A stretch of DNA of 64,000 nucleotides from assembly GCA_017161305.1 (NCBI GenBank), contig CP031518.1, positions 2,232,001 through 2,296,000 of the forward strand, in the 5' to 3' direction. Below the pieces are notes generated by a model that searched no databases, was not told where the DNA came from, and was given only the letters and a program-made list of their open reading frames with translations. Positions within the stretch are counted from its first letter, which is position 1; every line of letters begins with the position of its first letter. The stretch is from Treponema ruminis (lineage in GTDB: Bacteria; Spirochaetota; Spirochaetia; Treponematales; Treponemataceae). Below, piece after piece: positions 8,502 through 17,544 of the stretch. Made by a program: the position numbers and the translations under genes.

Positions 8502-9869
8502 ATGAATAAAGTTCGATTTTTTTCTTCAGCATTATTTGCAATATCTTTTTTTGGGTCACTTTCTGCTCAGGAAATTTCTTTTTCCGGGAATTTGACTGCC
8601 CAGGCAGGTGCCGGCCTTCCGTCCACTCATGAAAACAAGGGGCATTTTCTTGTCGGAACGACTGTTTTTGACAGCACGATAAAGTCATACACAGATGACA
8701 GCACATTATTTGTCAATTCTCAGCTTGTGTATGATGCACTTGCCGGACAATCGCCGAACGGAACGGAATCTTTGGTTTCTAATGATGGAACCTTTGCTTT
8801 CAAGCTAAAAGAAGCCTATTTTGATTACAATGGTGGTTTTTATGCAATCAGGGCTGGCAGACAGATTGCGGCATGGGGCAAGGCTGATTCAATTCAAATC
8901 GCCGATATCCTGTGTCCGCAGGATTCTTCTTCATTGATTGCGGCAGATTATAAGGAAAGCCGCCTGGGAATTGATGCTCTCCGTCTTTCTTTCATACAGA
9001 ATTCAATGCAGCTTGATGCTTATTGGATTCCATTTTTTACGCCGAGCACCCTTCCTCTTGCAAAAGGAAATCCTCTTAATCCTGTCTTCTTCCCAAAATC
9101 TTATGATGATTATGAGATTCGTTATCCAAAAAGCTGGGAAGAATTTGAGCTTCCGGAGAAAAAACTTTCAAACAGCGAGTATGCGGTTCGTCTCAGCTCG
9201 TATTTTTCAAAATTCGACCTTTCCTTTTACGGATTTTATGGCTGGGAAGACACTCCATTCTTTGAATACCAGCCTGATTTTACCGGCGAATCTGAAGACT
9301 TAGATATTTCTGGTATAAATATTAGTGGGTCTTACAAGCGGCTTTTAATGTTTGGTGCTGATGCGGCAATTCCTTTCGGGGCTTTTGTATTCCGTCTTGA
9401 AACAGCATTTTTCCCTGGAAGATATATACAGACGACTGAAGAATATCAGGAAGAGTGTATGCTCTCTGGTTCAAAAGTTGATTCTGCCCTAAAAAGAAAT
9501 CAGATTGTCGGCTTACTGGGGTTTGACTGGGATGCAGGTGCCGGCTGGTCTATCATGGCACAGTATGTGGCGGATTATGCTGCTGGCAGTGTCAAAGAAC
9601 TCGACCGAAAACGCTATGTTCATCAGGCCACGCTCACATTGTCAAAATCGCTTTTAAATGAATTACTTTCTTTATCCGTGCATAGCGAGCTTGATTTGTG
9701 TGATTATTCATCATTTATTGAACCAGAAGCCGATTACAGCCTGACTGATTCAATAACAGTGAGCCTTATCGGAGATTTTTACCTTGAAGGCCGTGATAAC
9801 AAAAAAGGAATGTATGGAATCTACCGTGATTTGAGTTGTGTTACACTCAAAGGCAAAATTTCGTTCTAA
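8502..9869 (+). CDS. Outer-membrane beta-barrel protein, DUF1302-like
   Basis: The 455-aa product has a signal peptide (MNKVRFFSSALFAISFFGSLSAQ) and alternating aromatic/polar strands ending in Phe, as expected for an outer-membrane barrel. The GRQIAAWGKADSIQIADILCPQD and WIPFFTPSTLP segments recall DUF1302-like proteins that often accompany MMPL exporters. It opens the putative export/biosynthesis operon; the RND exporter starts 14 nt downstream. It probably forms the outer-membrane conduit or receiver for the exported material; the substrate is unknown. The ribosome site is weak (GGTAGG). Confidence 0.72.
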   Translation: MNKVRFFSSALFAISFFGSLSAQEISFSGNLTAQAGAGLPSTHENKGHFLVGTTVFDSTIKSYTDDSTLFVNSQLVYDALAGQSPNGTESLVSNDGTFAFKLKEAYFDYNGGFYAIRAGRQIAAWGKADSIQIADILCPQDSSSLIAADYKESRLGIDALRLSFIQNSMQLDAYWIPFFTPSTLPLAKGNPLNPVFFPKSYDDYEIRYPKSWEEFELPEKKLSNSEYAVRLSSYFSKFDLSFYGFYGWEDTPFFEYQPDFTGESEDLDISGINISGSYKRLLMFGADAAIPFGAFVFRLETAFFPGRYIQTTEEYQEECMLSGSKVDSALKRNQIVGLLGFDWDAGAGWSIMAQYVADYAAGSVKELDRKRYVHQATLTLSKSLLNELLSLSVHSELDLCDYSSFIEPEADYSLTDSITVSLIGDFYLEGRDNKKGMYGIYRDLSCVTLKGKISF

Positions 9870-9883
9870 TTTTTGGAGGAGTT

Positions 9884-12244
9884 ATGACAGTTTCTACAAT
9901 AAATAAATTTTTTGGAAAAATCGGCAGGGCTCAGATAAAATACCGTCTCCCTGTTCTCGTTGTTTTTTTGATTCTCACGATTGTGTGTTGTTTAGGACTT
10001 TCAAAATTCGAAATTGCGAATGGAAGTGAAGGCTGGTATGGCAATGCTGACAAAATAAAGCAGGATAAAGATTTGTATCAGTCTACCTTCGGAAATATTT
10101 CGAATGTTGCAGTTCTCCTTGAAGCAGACGATGTATTCTCCGAGGAAATTCTTACCGTAATAGACCGGCTTGGTGAGCGCATGATGGAGATCCCGTTTGC
10201 CGATAAGCTTACATCTCTGATTGAGGTGGATATTCCTGTCGGAAACGAAGAGGGGTTCGAAGTCGTTAAGCCTTATGAGCAGGGCATTCCTTCTGATAAG
10301 GAAGAACTTGCCGCAAAAAAGGCCTTCATTCTCCGTGGCACAGAAAAGACCAATTCGCTTATTAATAATCTTGTGAGCGAGGACGGAAGGGAAACGTGGA
10401 TTAGTTTGACTCTTCTCCCTTTTGAGAATGCCGATGATGATTCAACTGCTGTCGGCGAGGCTCTCTACGAAATTCTTAGCAGCGATGAATTCAAATCTGA
10501 TAAGTATAAGCTTTATGGAAGCGGAATGCCGTACTCTGATGCAATGGAAGATATGTATGAGATTCCTGATGCAATTCTTCGCGTACTTCTTGCATTTGCG
10601 GTGATGATTGTCTTTTTGATTGTGTTCGTTCGCACTCCGTTTGGTGTCATAATTCCATCTCTTACTACAATCGGTGCGATTGCGACTGTCATGGGAGCAA
10701 TGTCATATTTTGGCGAAAAGGCTGATTTATCTCTTGTAACTCTTCCTGTTCTTTTGGGAATTGCGCTTTCAATTGGATATTCCATCCATTATATAAACAT
10801 GTTCAAGCTGCATTTCCGGCAGACTGGAAATCGCATTGAATCGGCAGTAAAGACGGTTGAGGAAAGTGGCTGGTCAGTGTTCTTTACTGTTCTCACTACG
10901 GTCGCTTCTTTGGTCAGTTTTATTTTTGTTGATATGAAGCCAATTTCATGGATGGGAAAAACGGCGGCTCTTGTTGTTCTTGCGGTTTATGCCTATGTCG
11001 CAGTCCTGATTCCGATTTGTTTCTCATTTGGCAAAAATCGCCTTCCAAAAGCTTCTGATGTCGCTGAAAAAGGAGCCGGTAAGATTGATTTGTGTTTTGA
11101 AAAATGGGCAGAGACTGTAAAAAGCAAGCGATGGCCTGTTATCGTGATTACTACAGCAATTGTTGCCCTTTGTATCCCCTTTATTTTTAAAATTGCAATC
11201 AAAATCGATATGATTGAAATGTCGGGAACAAAACTTCCTCACATGATAGAAGAAAAGGAAATCATTTCCAAGCAAATTGGCTCAAGATACAGCTACTGCA
11301 CGATGATAGCTTACGATGATATTGATTCTTTCAAACAGCCGGAGAAAATGCAGGCTTTGGAGCAATTCGAAGATTTCTTGGGCACTTTGAACCTTACAAA
11401 AAAATCTGGAGAAAAACCTCATGTGTCATCCGTAACTGCAATCTTAAAGGAAATGAACCGTGCGTTGAATGAGGGGCGAGAAGAATACTTTACCGTGCCT
11501 CATGAGGATTATGTTCTTGCCCAGCTTCTGGAACTTTCTTCTATAGATATGAATAAAGATTTTACTGAGGTGATGGACGATGAATTCCGAATCGCAAGCG
11601 TGAACGTTGATATGTCGAATTTTGAAAGTGAGCTTGCGATTGCTGATGTTCGGGCAATCAATGAAAAATTCGAAGAACTTTTCCCTGGGGCAAAATGCTG
11701 CATAATCGGTGACATGATTGAATACGCCGAGATGTCCAGTCGGATGGTTCGTGGCGAGCTTAAATCATTTATGTTCTCATTCATTGTGATTGCCATCATG
11801 CTTATACTTGCTTTCTCTAGTATCAGAACAGGTCTTATCGGAATGATTCCGAATGTTGTTCCTGTAATTCTTGTTGGCGGAGTGATGGGGCTTTTTGCAC
11901 TGTCTCTAGATTTTGTCACGATGACTGTCATGCCTATCATCCTTGGAATTGCCGTTGATGACACCATCCACTTAACAACTCATTTGAAATATGGACTCGA
12001 AAAACACGGAACCTATCTTGGTGCAATGCGTGCTTCTTTCCGAGAAATAGGAAAATCGATGTTCATGACAACGTTTATTTTGTGCTCGATTTTTTCGGTT
12101 TATATATTCAGTCCGATCCATTATTTGTGCGTAATCGGAGTGCTTTCTGTTACAGGTCTTGCGGGTGCTCTTCTGGCAGATTACACAATAACGCCGGCTC
12201 TTCTTTATGTAGTAAAACCTTTCGGAAAAGAAACTGAGAATTAA
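9884..12244 (+). CDS. RND-superfamily exporter of the MMPL type
   Basis: This 786-aa inner-membrane protein has the duplicated RND layout. TM1 lies near 20-40 and is followed by a large periplasmic loop (about 45-225). A block of five or six helices (about 225-395) includes GIALSIGYSIHYINMFKLHF. A second TM/periplasmic loop starts near 420, and a second helix block (about 625-780) has GIAVDDTIHLTTHLKYG. The paired GIA-SI/VDD motifs are typical of hydrophobe/lipid exporters (MMPL, HpnN). GGAGG at 9876-9880 fixes the ATG. It sits between two outer-membrane proteins and upstream of a LolA-like carrier, which suggests delivery of a hydrophobic substrate to the outer membrane. Confidence 0.85.
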   Translation: MTVSTINKFFGKIGRAQIKYRLPVLVVFLILTIVCCLGLSKFEIANGSEGWYGNADKIKQDKDLYQSTFGNISNVAVLLEADDVFSEEILTVIDRLGERMMEIPFADKLTSLIEVDIPVGNEEGFEVVKPYEQGIPSDKEELAAKKAFILRGTEKTNSLINNLVSEDGRETWISLTLLPFENADDDSTAVGEALYEILSSDEFKSDKYKLYGSGMPYSDAMEDMYEIPDAILRVLLAFAVMIVFLIVFVRTPFGVIIPSLTTIGAIATVMGAMSYFGEKADLSLVTLPVLLGIALSIGYSIHYINMFKLHFRQTGNRIESAVKTVEESGWSVFFTVLTTVASLVSFIFVDMKPISWMGKTAALVVLAVYAYVAVLIPICFSFGKNRLPKASDVAEKGAGKIDLCFEKWAETVKSKRWPVIVITTAIVALCIPFIFKIAIKIDMIEMSGTKLPHMIEEKEIISKQIGSRYSYCTMIAYDDIDSFKQPEKMQALEQFEDFLGTLNLTKKSGEKPHVSSVTAILKEMNRALNEGREEYFTVPHEDYVLAQLLELSSIDMNKDFTEVMDDEFRIASVNVDMSNFESELAIADVRAINEKFEELFPGAKCCIIGDMIEYAEMSSRMVRGELKSFMFSFIVIAIMLILAFSSIRTGLIGMIPNVVPVILVGGVMGLFALSLDFVTMTVMPIILGIAVDDTIHLTTHLKYGLEKHGTYLGAMRASFREIGKSMFMTTFILCSIFSVYIFSPIHYLCVIGVLSVTGLAGALLADYTITPALLYVVKPFGKETEN

Positions 12245-12268
12245 TTTTGATTTATAAGCGGGCTTCAA

Positions 12269-13256
12269 ATGAAAAATACAAAAATTAAGTTTTTGTTTGC
12301 CGTTATTTTCTCATATTCCCTAATAGCGATTCATGCACAGGAAGAAGAAAAAAAATCTCCGCTTACTTTGTCTATAACTACGGATGCGGCATATTACCCG
12401 CAGTCAGACTTTAAGGCTGGCCGTAGGGAAACGCATTTTGCACCGATAACAAAGCGCATTCGACAGCATAGAGTTCTGCACGACCTTTACGGCGGAATAT
12501 CAGATTGACACGCCTCTTGGCGAACACTGGCTTCTTTCTGATGCAAATGTAGTTTTATCAGGCGGTTGTGAGCTTTCGCCTGTTTCTGTCTGCCCTCAGT
12601 TTAGCGTTGGATTCCAGCCTTTGCCGTTTTTTACCGTAAAAGCAGGCGGAACCGTTGGCCTGGGCTGGAATTTTTCCGACTTTGAAGGCCTTTGTAAACT
12701 TGATAAAGAAAAAAAGAAATACGAGACACTTTCAACATTCAGTCATCCATATTATGAATTCTGGGGAGAAGCAAGTCTTATGTTTGATACAGGCGAGCTT
12801 ATTCCCGGTGACTGGAATCATGTTTTAATGCTTGCTTCGTTTAAGGCTTTGTATTCTGGAATTGCAGGAATAGATAGACACGATATTTTTGAATGGCAAT
12901 GTACCAAAAACAAAGCCCCTGGTGCACAATATGAGGTTAACGGACTTCTGGGCTACCAGATGCCGCTCGTTCTTTCGATAGCCGGCCTTATGTATACAGC
13001 AGAGGGGCATTTTGATGGCAGTGATTACGGTCAATTCAATAAAAAATATTGCGGTAATTTTGTAACACACACAATTGCTCCTGTTTTGCAATTTGACTTA
13101 ACCGAAAAAGATGAGCTTTTCTGTTTGTTTGCTTTCTCTACTCGCAGGAATTTTGAAACTCAGCCCGAAGAAAAAGAGGATGAGCTTTTTATGAAAAAAA
13201 TAGGATGTGAATGGTATTTCTACCGTTTCGCACTTAGTTGGACGCATACATTCTAA
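12269..13256 (+). pseudogene. Frameshifted outer-membrane beta-barrel protein gene
   Basis: A signal peptide (FLFAVIFSYSLIAIHAQ) and the first about 60 residues are read from 12269, but this frame stops at 12506-12508. From about 12453 the downstream frame reads SAFDSIEFCTTFTAEYQ and runs open to 13256, with barrel-like strands and a terminal WTHTF. Dropping one A in the AAA run at 12451-12453 would join APIT to SAFDSIE and restore a protein of about 328 aa. This is either a real inactivating frameshift or a sequencing/assembly error; intact upstream and downstream operon neighbours favour a recent event or an error. Function is unknown, presumably an outer-membrane partner of the exporter. 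Confidence 0.72.
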
Positions 13257-13267
13257 AGGAGGATATT

Positions 13268-14056
13268 ATGAAAATTCTAAAAACTATTGCGTTTGTTGGT
13301 TTGTTTGTTGCAGGAACTGCTTCTTTTGCACAGAATGCAGATGAAATTGCCCGCAAAGTACACGATTTGCCGGATGGAAAAACAAGTTCGTTTACGGCGG
13401 TCATCACGCTCATAGACAAGAGCGGAAAAACTCGTGCAAGGGAAATCGCTTCCTATGCAATGGAAGAAGGAACAACAGACAAAAGCGTTCTGGTCTTCAA
13501 AACTCCGAAAGATGTGGCCGGAGTCAGTTATCTTTCTTTTGAATACCCGGATAAAGCTGACGGAACTGCCGTTGACAGCGACAGCTGGCTCTATCTTCCT
13601 GCGATGAAAAAGGTTCGTCGTGTTTCCGGCTCAAACAAGGATGATGATTTTCAGGGAACTGATTTTACTTATGATGATCTCGGAAAGCGAAGCCTTGCAA
13701 AAGACAGTGTAAAAGTGCTTGGCGAGGAAAGCGTGAATGGTGTGGCCTGCTGGATTTTGGAATATATGGCCAAAGACGCAAAGGCAAAGGTAAGCAAGCG
13801 GGTTTATTGGATTGGAAAAGACAACTATGTCACATATAAGGGCGAATTCTATGACCGCAAAAATAATCTTCAGAAAGAACTTGTTTGTGAGGATATTTCT
13901 CAGATAAGCGGGTACTGGACTACAAAGAAAATGACAATGACAAATGTTCAGACAAAGCATAAAACCGTGTATGAGATTAAGGATGTTGTTTACGACAAAG
14001 ATGTTGATCCAAAATTCTTTACGGTCAGTGCGCTTGAACGCGAGCTGGTAAAATAG
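13268..14056 (+). CDS. Outer-membrane lipoprotein-sorting (LolA-like) periplasmic protein
   Basis: The 262-aa product has a signal peptide ending near SFAQ, then a LolA/LppX-like fold. Landmarks include VLVFKTPKDVAGVSYLSFEY, SDSWLYLPAMKKVRRVSGS and DDFQGTDFTYDDL, which are characteristic of the 'outer membrane lipoprotein-sorting protein' family found beside MMPL exporters. Such proteins are thought to shuttle acyl-bearing molecules across the periplasm. AAAGGAGG at 13255-13262 fixes the ATG at 13268. A STAS-kinase gene follows 8 nt after the stop, tying the export genes to the biosynthetic ones. Confidence 0.8.
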   Translation: MKILKTIAFVGLFVAGTASFAQNADEIARKVHDLPDGKTSSFTAVITLIDKSGKTRAREIASYAMEEGTTDKSVLVFKTPKDVAGVSYLSFEYPDKADGTAVDSDSWLYLPAMKKVRRVSGSNKDDDFQGTDFTYDDLGKRSLAKDSVKVLGEESVNGVACWILEYMAKDAKAKVSKRVYWIGKDNYVTYKGEFYDRKNNLQKELVCEDISQISGYWTTKKMTMTNVQTKHKTVYEIKDVVYDKDVDPKFFTVSALERELVK

Positions 14057-14064
14057 GAGATTAT

Positions 14065-15255
14065 GTGTCGAAAGTAAATACAGAAAATGGAATTTATACA
14101 ATTTTTCTCGAAGGCCGAATTGACAGCTCGAATGCACCCGCTACAGAACAGGAATTATTAGAACTTGCAGGCAAAAGCGGAGAGAATAAACTTGTCCTTG
14201 ATGCCGGAAATCTGGATTACATTTCTTCGGCTGGTCTTCGTATATTGCTTAAATTGCAGAAGACAAGAAGTGAAAAAATCTGCGTTCAGAACGTGAAGCC
14301 TGAAGTTTACGAAATATTTGAGACTACGGGTTTTACGGAAATGCTGGATGTTCAGAAAGCACTTCGCAAGATTGATATTGAAAACCGCCCTGTTATTGGT
14401 CAAGGCGGAAACGGAACAATTTACCGAATAGACGAGGACACGATTGTAAAAGTCTACAAACCCTGGATGAGCTTCGAGCAGATTCAGCGCGAGCGGGATT
14501 ATGCACAAACCGCCTTTGTAAATGGAATCCCTTCTGTCATTGCTTATGATGTCGTAAAATGTGGTGATTGCTTCGGCCTTGTTTTTGAGATGCTCAAAAG
14601 TGACACTCTTGGACATGCAATGCACAATCAGCCAGAAAAATTCGAGGAATATGTAGACAAGTATGTTGCGCTTGCAAAGACGCTTCATTCAACTCATGTT
14701 CCAGCCGGAAAATTCTCCAGGGTTCAGGACGTTTACCATCGTTTTGCTGATAACCTCAGTAAGTGGTGTACTCCTGAAGAAATTGCGCTCTGTCACAGTA
14801 TTATCGATGAAATTCCAGAAACTGATACTGTCACCCACAATGACCTTCATCCTGGAAACATTATGCTGCAGGACGGAGAGCTTCTTCTTATCGATATGCC
14901 AGAAGTAACTGTCGGGCCTGCAATCTGTGATTTAGTTTCTATTTATCGTGATATGATTTCCGCACCGTCGTCAGATAATAAAGGTACTATCGAAACTTCT
15001 GTTGGTATGCCAGCCGATGAAATCCTCAAGGCCGGAAATATGTTCTTTTCAAAATACACAGGCATTTCGGATCCAGAAAAGCTCAAAGAATATTATCAGA
15101 AAATCGGTCTTCTTTATGCGTTCAATGTAGCACTTGTCTGTGGTTCTGGTGCCGAAAAGGCAATGCAGCTTGCGCCAATAATTATGGATAAACTTCTTCG
15201 CAGTATCGTAATTCCGAATGAGCAGGCAATACGGCAGCTGTATAAAGTAATGTAG
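14065..15255 (+). CDS. STAS domain fused to an aminoglycoside-phosphotransferase-like kinase
   Basis: This is a 396-aa fusion. Residues 1-95 form an anti-sigma-factor-antagonist STAS domain with the phosphorylatable Ser of NLDYISSAGLRILLKLQK. The rest is an APH/choline-kinase-like kinase with GQGGNGTIYRI (nucleotide loop), VKVYKP (Lys), HNDLHPGNIML (catalytic loop) and LLIDMPEV (metal Asp). The architecture resembles the family first noted as a Fibrobacter paralogous family (TIGR02172). The start is GTG at 14065: the ATG two bases upstream is out of frame and stops at once. It sits at the junction of the export and NRPS parts of the unit. The kinase substrate may be a metabolite or a partner protein. 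Confidence 0.82.
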   Translation: MSKVNTENGIYTIFLEGRIDSSNAPATEQELLELAGKSGENKLVLDAGNLDYISSAGLRILLKLQKTRSEKICVQNVKPEVYEIFETTGFTEMLDVQKALRKIDIENRPVIGQGGNGTIYRIDEDTIVKVYKPWMSFEQIQRERDYAQTAFVNGIPSVIAYDVVKCGDCFGLVFEMLKSDTLGHAMHNQPEKFEEYVDKYVALAKTLHSTHVPAGKFSRVQDVYHRFADNLSKWCTPEEIALCHSIIDEIPETDTVTHNDLHPGNIMLQDGELLLIDMPEVTVGPAICDLVSIYRDMISAPSSDNKGTIETSVGMPADEILKAGNMFFSKYTGISDPEKLKEYYQKIGLLYAFNVALVCGSGAEKAMQLAPIIMDKLLRSIVIPNEQAIRQLYKVM

Positions 15256-15271
15256 GAACAAACTTGTTGAG

Positions 15272-16417
15272 ATGACAAACTTAGACTTTGCTTCAATTAA
15301 AACGCCTTGTTATTTAATTGACACAGACAGGCTTTCTCAAAACTTTCAGCAAGTGAAAGCGCAGACGGACAAGGTAAATCTTTCTCTTTTAATGGCGATG
15401 AAGGGCTTCCCGCTGGTAAAGGCATTTCCTTATATCTCGCCATTCATCTGTGGAACTTCTGCCTCCGGCCTTTTTGAAGCAAAACTTGGTTCACATCTGG
15501 GGAAGGAAAATCATATTCACACGCCTGCATACAAGGCTGAAGATGCCCAGGAAATTCTTTCTGTCTGCGATCATATTGTCTTAAACTCACCTGGTCAGGC
15601 AGAAATTTTTAGCCAGCTTGCCACTTCAAAAAATGAATTTGGTCTTCGGCTGAACCCGGAAATTTCTGCCGTAAAAGAAGATGTTTATAATCCCTGCGCG
15701 CCATTTTCACGGTTCGGTGTCAAAAAAACTGACATGGATGAAATCGACTCAAAAATCATGAATAAGATTTCAGGTTTTCATGTCCATGCCCTTTGCGGAA
15801 GCTCTGGCAAAGATTTCAACAGCCTGCTTTCTGCAACAATCGAAAAATTTTCGCCGTATTTTCATGATATTTCTTGGATAAATCTTGGCGGTGGTCAGGC
15901 TTTAACCGAAGATGATTTCGATTTTTCTTTTTTCCAAAAAAATCTTGATATCCTGCAAAATAAATATCATTTAAAAACCTATATTGAGCCATGTGAATAT
16001 CTGGTGATGGATGCCGGATTTTTGATCACGACTGTTCTGGATATCGTTCATAACAAAAAGGATATTGCCATTCTGGACACTTCAATTTCCTGTCATGCGC
16101 TGGACGTGCTCAAGAATTATTACAAGCTGCCAGTGGTTTTCCCTCAAACTTGTGAAAGCCATCATTTGTCAAAATATTCTTATATTCTTGCCGGGAACAG
16201 CTGCCTTTCCGGGGACCTTTTCGGCACATACGAATTTGAAGAGCCTTTAAAGCCCGGAGACAAAATTGTCTTTGGTGATATGGGGTCTTATTCTTTTGCA
16301 CAACAAAATTATTTTAACGGAATAAATTTTCCGTCCATTGCTTTTTACAACAAAACTGACGGATTAAGGCAAATAAAAAATTACACATATAAAAACTACG
16401 AGGAAATCTATGACTGA
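15272..16417 (+). CDS. NspC-like PLP-dependent decarboxylase (alanine-racemase fold)
   Basis: The 381-aa protein matches carboxynorspermidine/diaminopimelate-type decarboxylases. It has the PLP lysine in LLMAMKGFP near residue 45, NPEISAVKEDVYNPCAPFSRFGV, FHVHALCGSS, the phosphate-binding INLGGG and DAGFLITTV. The usual EPGE of NspC reads EPCE here. It ends inside the next gene (8-nt overlap), so translational coupling is likely. Within this cluster it more plausibly makes or processes an amine building block for the NRPS than norspermidine, because no carboxynorspermidine dehydrogenase is adjacent. That role is inferred. Confidence 0.75.
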   Translation: MTNLDFASIKTPCYLIDTDRLSQNFQQVKAQTDKVNLSLLMAMKGFPLVKAFPYISPFICGTSASGLFEAKLGSHLGKENHIHTPAYKAEDAQEILSVCDHIVLNSPGQAEIFSQLATSKNEFGLRLNPEISAVKEDVYNPCAPFSRFGVKKTDMDEIDSKIMNKISGFHVHALCGSSGKDFNSLLSATIEKFSPYFHDISWINLGGGQALTEDDFDFSFFQKNLDILQNKYHLKTYIEPCEYLVMDAGFLITTVLDIVHNKKDIAILDTSISCHALDVLKNYYKLPVVFPQTCESHHLSKYSYILAGNSCLSGDLFGTYEFEEPLKPGDKIVFGDMGSYSFAQQNYFNGINFPSIAFYNKTDGLRQIKNYTYKNYEEIYD

Positions 16418-17540
16418 TTATGAAATTGAAATGGCTCTGCAAGATTCCCAGGAATCTTTTCCTTTGGAGACTCGGCCTGTTAATTTGTCATACTGGAATA
16501 CAGGAAGCGAATATCAGTCTGGAGTACGCAGAATCCTAAAATATGATACAGCGCAGGATCTTTTTGATTATCACTATTATTTACCCGATGGCACGGAAAA
16601 GCCGATTGCATTAAAATTTGGTTTTTCCGAAGCTGATTGCCAAAAATTAAGAATTGATCCACTGACACAAAGTACCATTGCAATCTCATCAGTAATTGCA
16701 TTTCTTTCGAGACAAAATATGAGTGTCGGTATTATTCGCCCGGCATATTTTACAGTTGAAGTGTGCTGCAAAGATTTTAAGGTTCCGTACACTATTTTTG
16801 ATGATTATGAGGAAGACATTAATGAAAAATTTGATGCCCAAAGACTTTTAGATTCGGGGTGCCAAGCCTTTTGGTTTACTTCTCCAATCAATTCTATGAG
16901 TATCTATTTTAAAGATCATGTGATAAAAGAAATTCAAAAGATTTTGGATGCCGGAAAAGTCGTTATTTTTGATGAATCTTTATGCATGAACGGAATGGAG
17001 CTTGCCCGCAAATTTGGTATGCAGGAAAATCTTATTTATATTTACAGTCCTCATAAAACGCTGGGGCTGCAGGGAATAAAATTTTCAGCAACCGTAGTGC
17101 ATCAAAAATTCTATGATGAAATCGATGATATTCAGGATTACTACGGTGGTTCTCTTAACTATTCCTGCCAGCAGGGAGCTTCTCATTTTATCACAAAGAA
17201 TTTTGACGACTGTCTGGCTTTTTACAAGGATTATTATCAGAAAAATCTTAAAATTGTCAGAGAAGTTATCCAGAAATATAATTTTGCTCATGTTTCTTCG
17301 GAAATTGCGGGGCATTATGCGATGATTTTTCTGGACTGGCCTATTGATGATGAAGTTTTTGTTAATTCCATGAAGGATTTAATGAAAAAATCAGGATATT
17401 TTGTCTTCCCTGGTATAATGCAGGATTTTGACACCAGCAAACGATTCTGCTTCAGGATAAATCTTCTTTTAAACCACAGGGACATAGAAAAAGGACTGAA
17501 TGTAATTCTTGAATATTTAAAAAATGAATCAGAGGCATAA
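16410..17540 (+). CDS. Fold-type-I PLP aminotransferase-like enzyme
   Basis: The 376-aa protein looks like a class I/II aminotransferase. FTSPINSMSIYF matches the Asn-containing active-site loop, VVIFDESL gives the PLP-pairing Asp, and YSPHKTLGLQG gives the Schiff-base Lys. The N-terminal 60 residues are unusual, with no clear family match. The ATG lies within the decarboxylase end, and the NRPS starts 4 nt after the stop. An aminotransferase, beta-lyase or side-chain-modifying role in making an NRPS substrate is plausible; the exact reaction cannot be told. Confidence 0.7.
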   Translation: MTDYEIEMALQDSQESFPLETRPVNLSYWNTGSEYQSGVRRILKYDTAQDLFDYHYYLPDGTEKPIALKFGFSEADCQKLRIDPLTQSTIAISSVIAFLSRQNMSVGIIRPAYFTVEVCCKDFKVPYTIFDDYEEDINEKFDAQRLLDSGCQAFWFTSPINSMSIYFKDHVIKEIQKILDAGKVVIFDESLCMNGMELARKFGMQENLIYIYSPHKTLGLQGIKFSATVVHQKFYDEIDDIQDYYGGSLNYSCQQGASHFITKNFDDCLAFYKDYYQKNLKIVREVIQKYNFAHVSSEIAGHYAMIFLDWPIDDEVFVNSMKDLMKKSGYFVFPGIMQDFDTSKRFCFRINLLLNHRDIEKGLNVILEYLKNESEA

Positions 17541-17544
17541 GACA

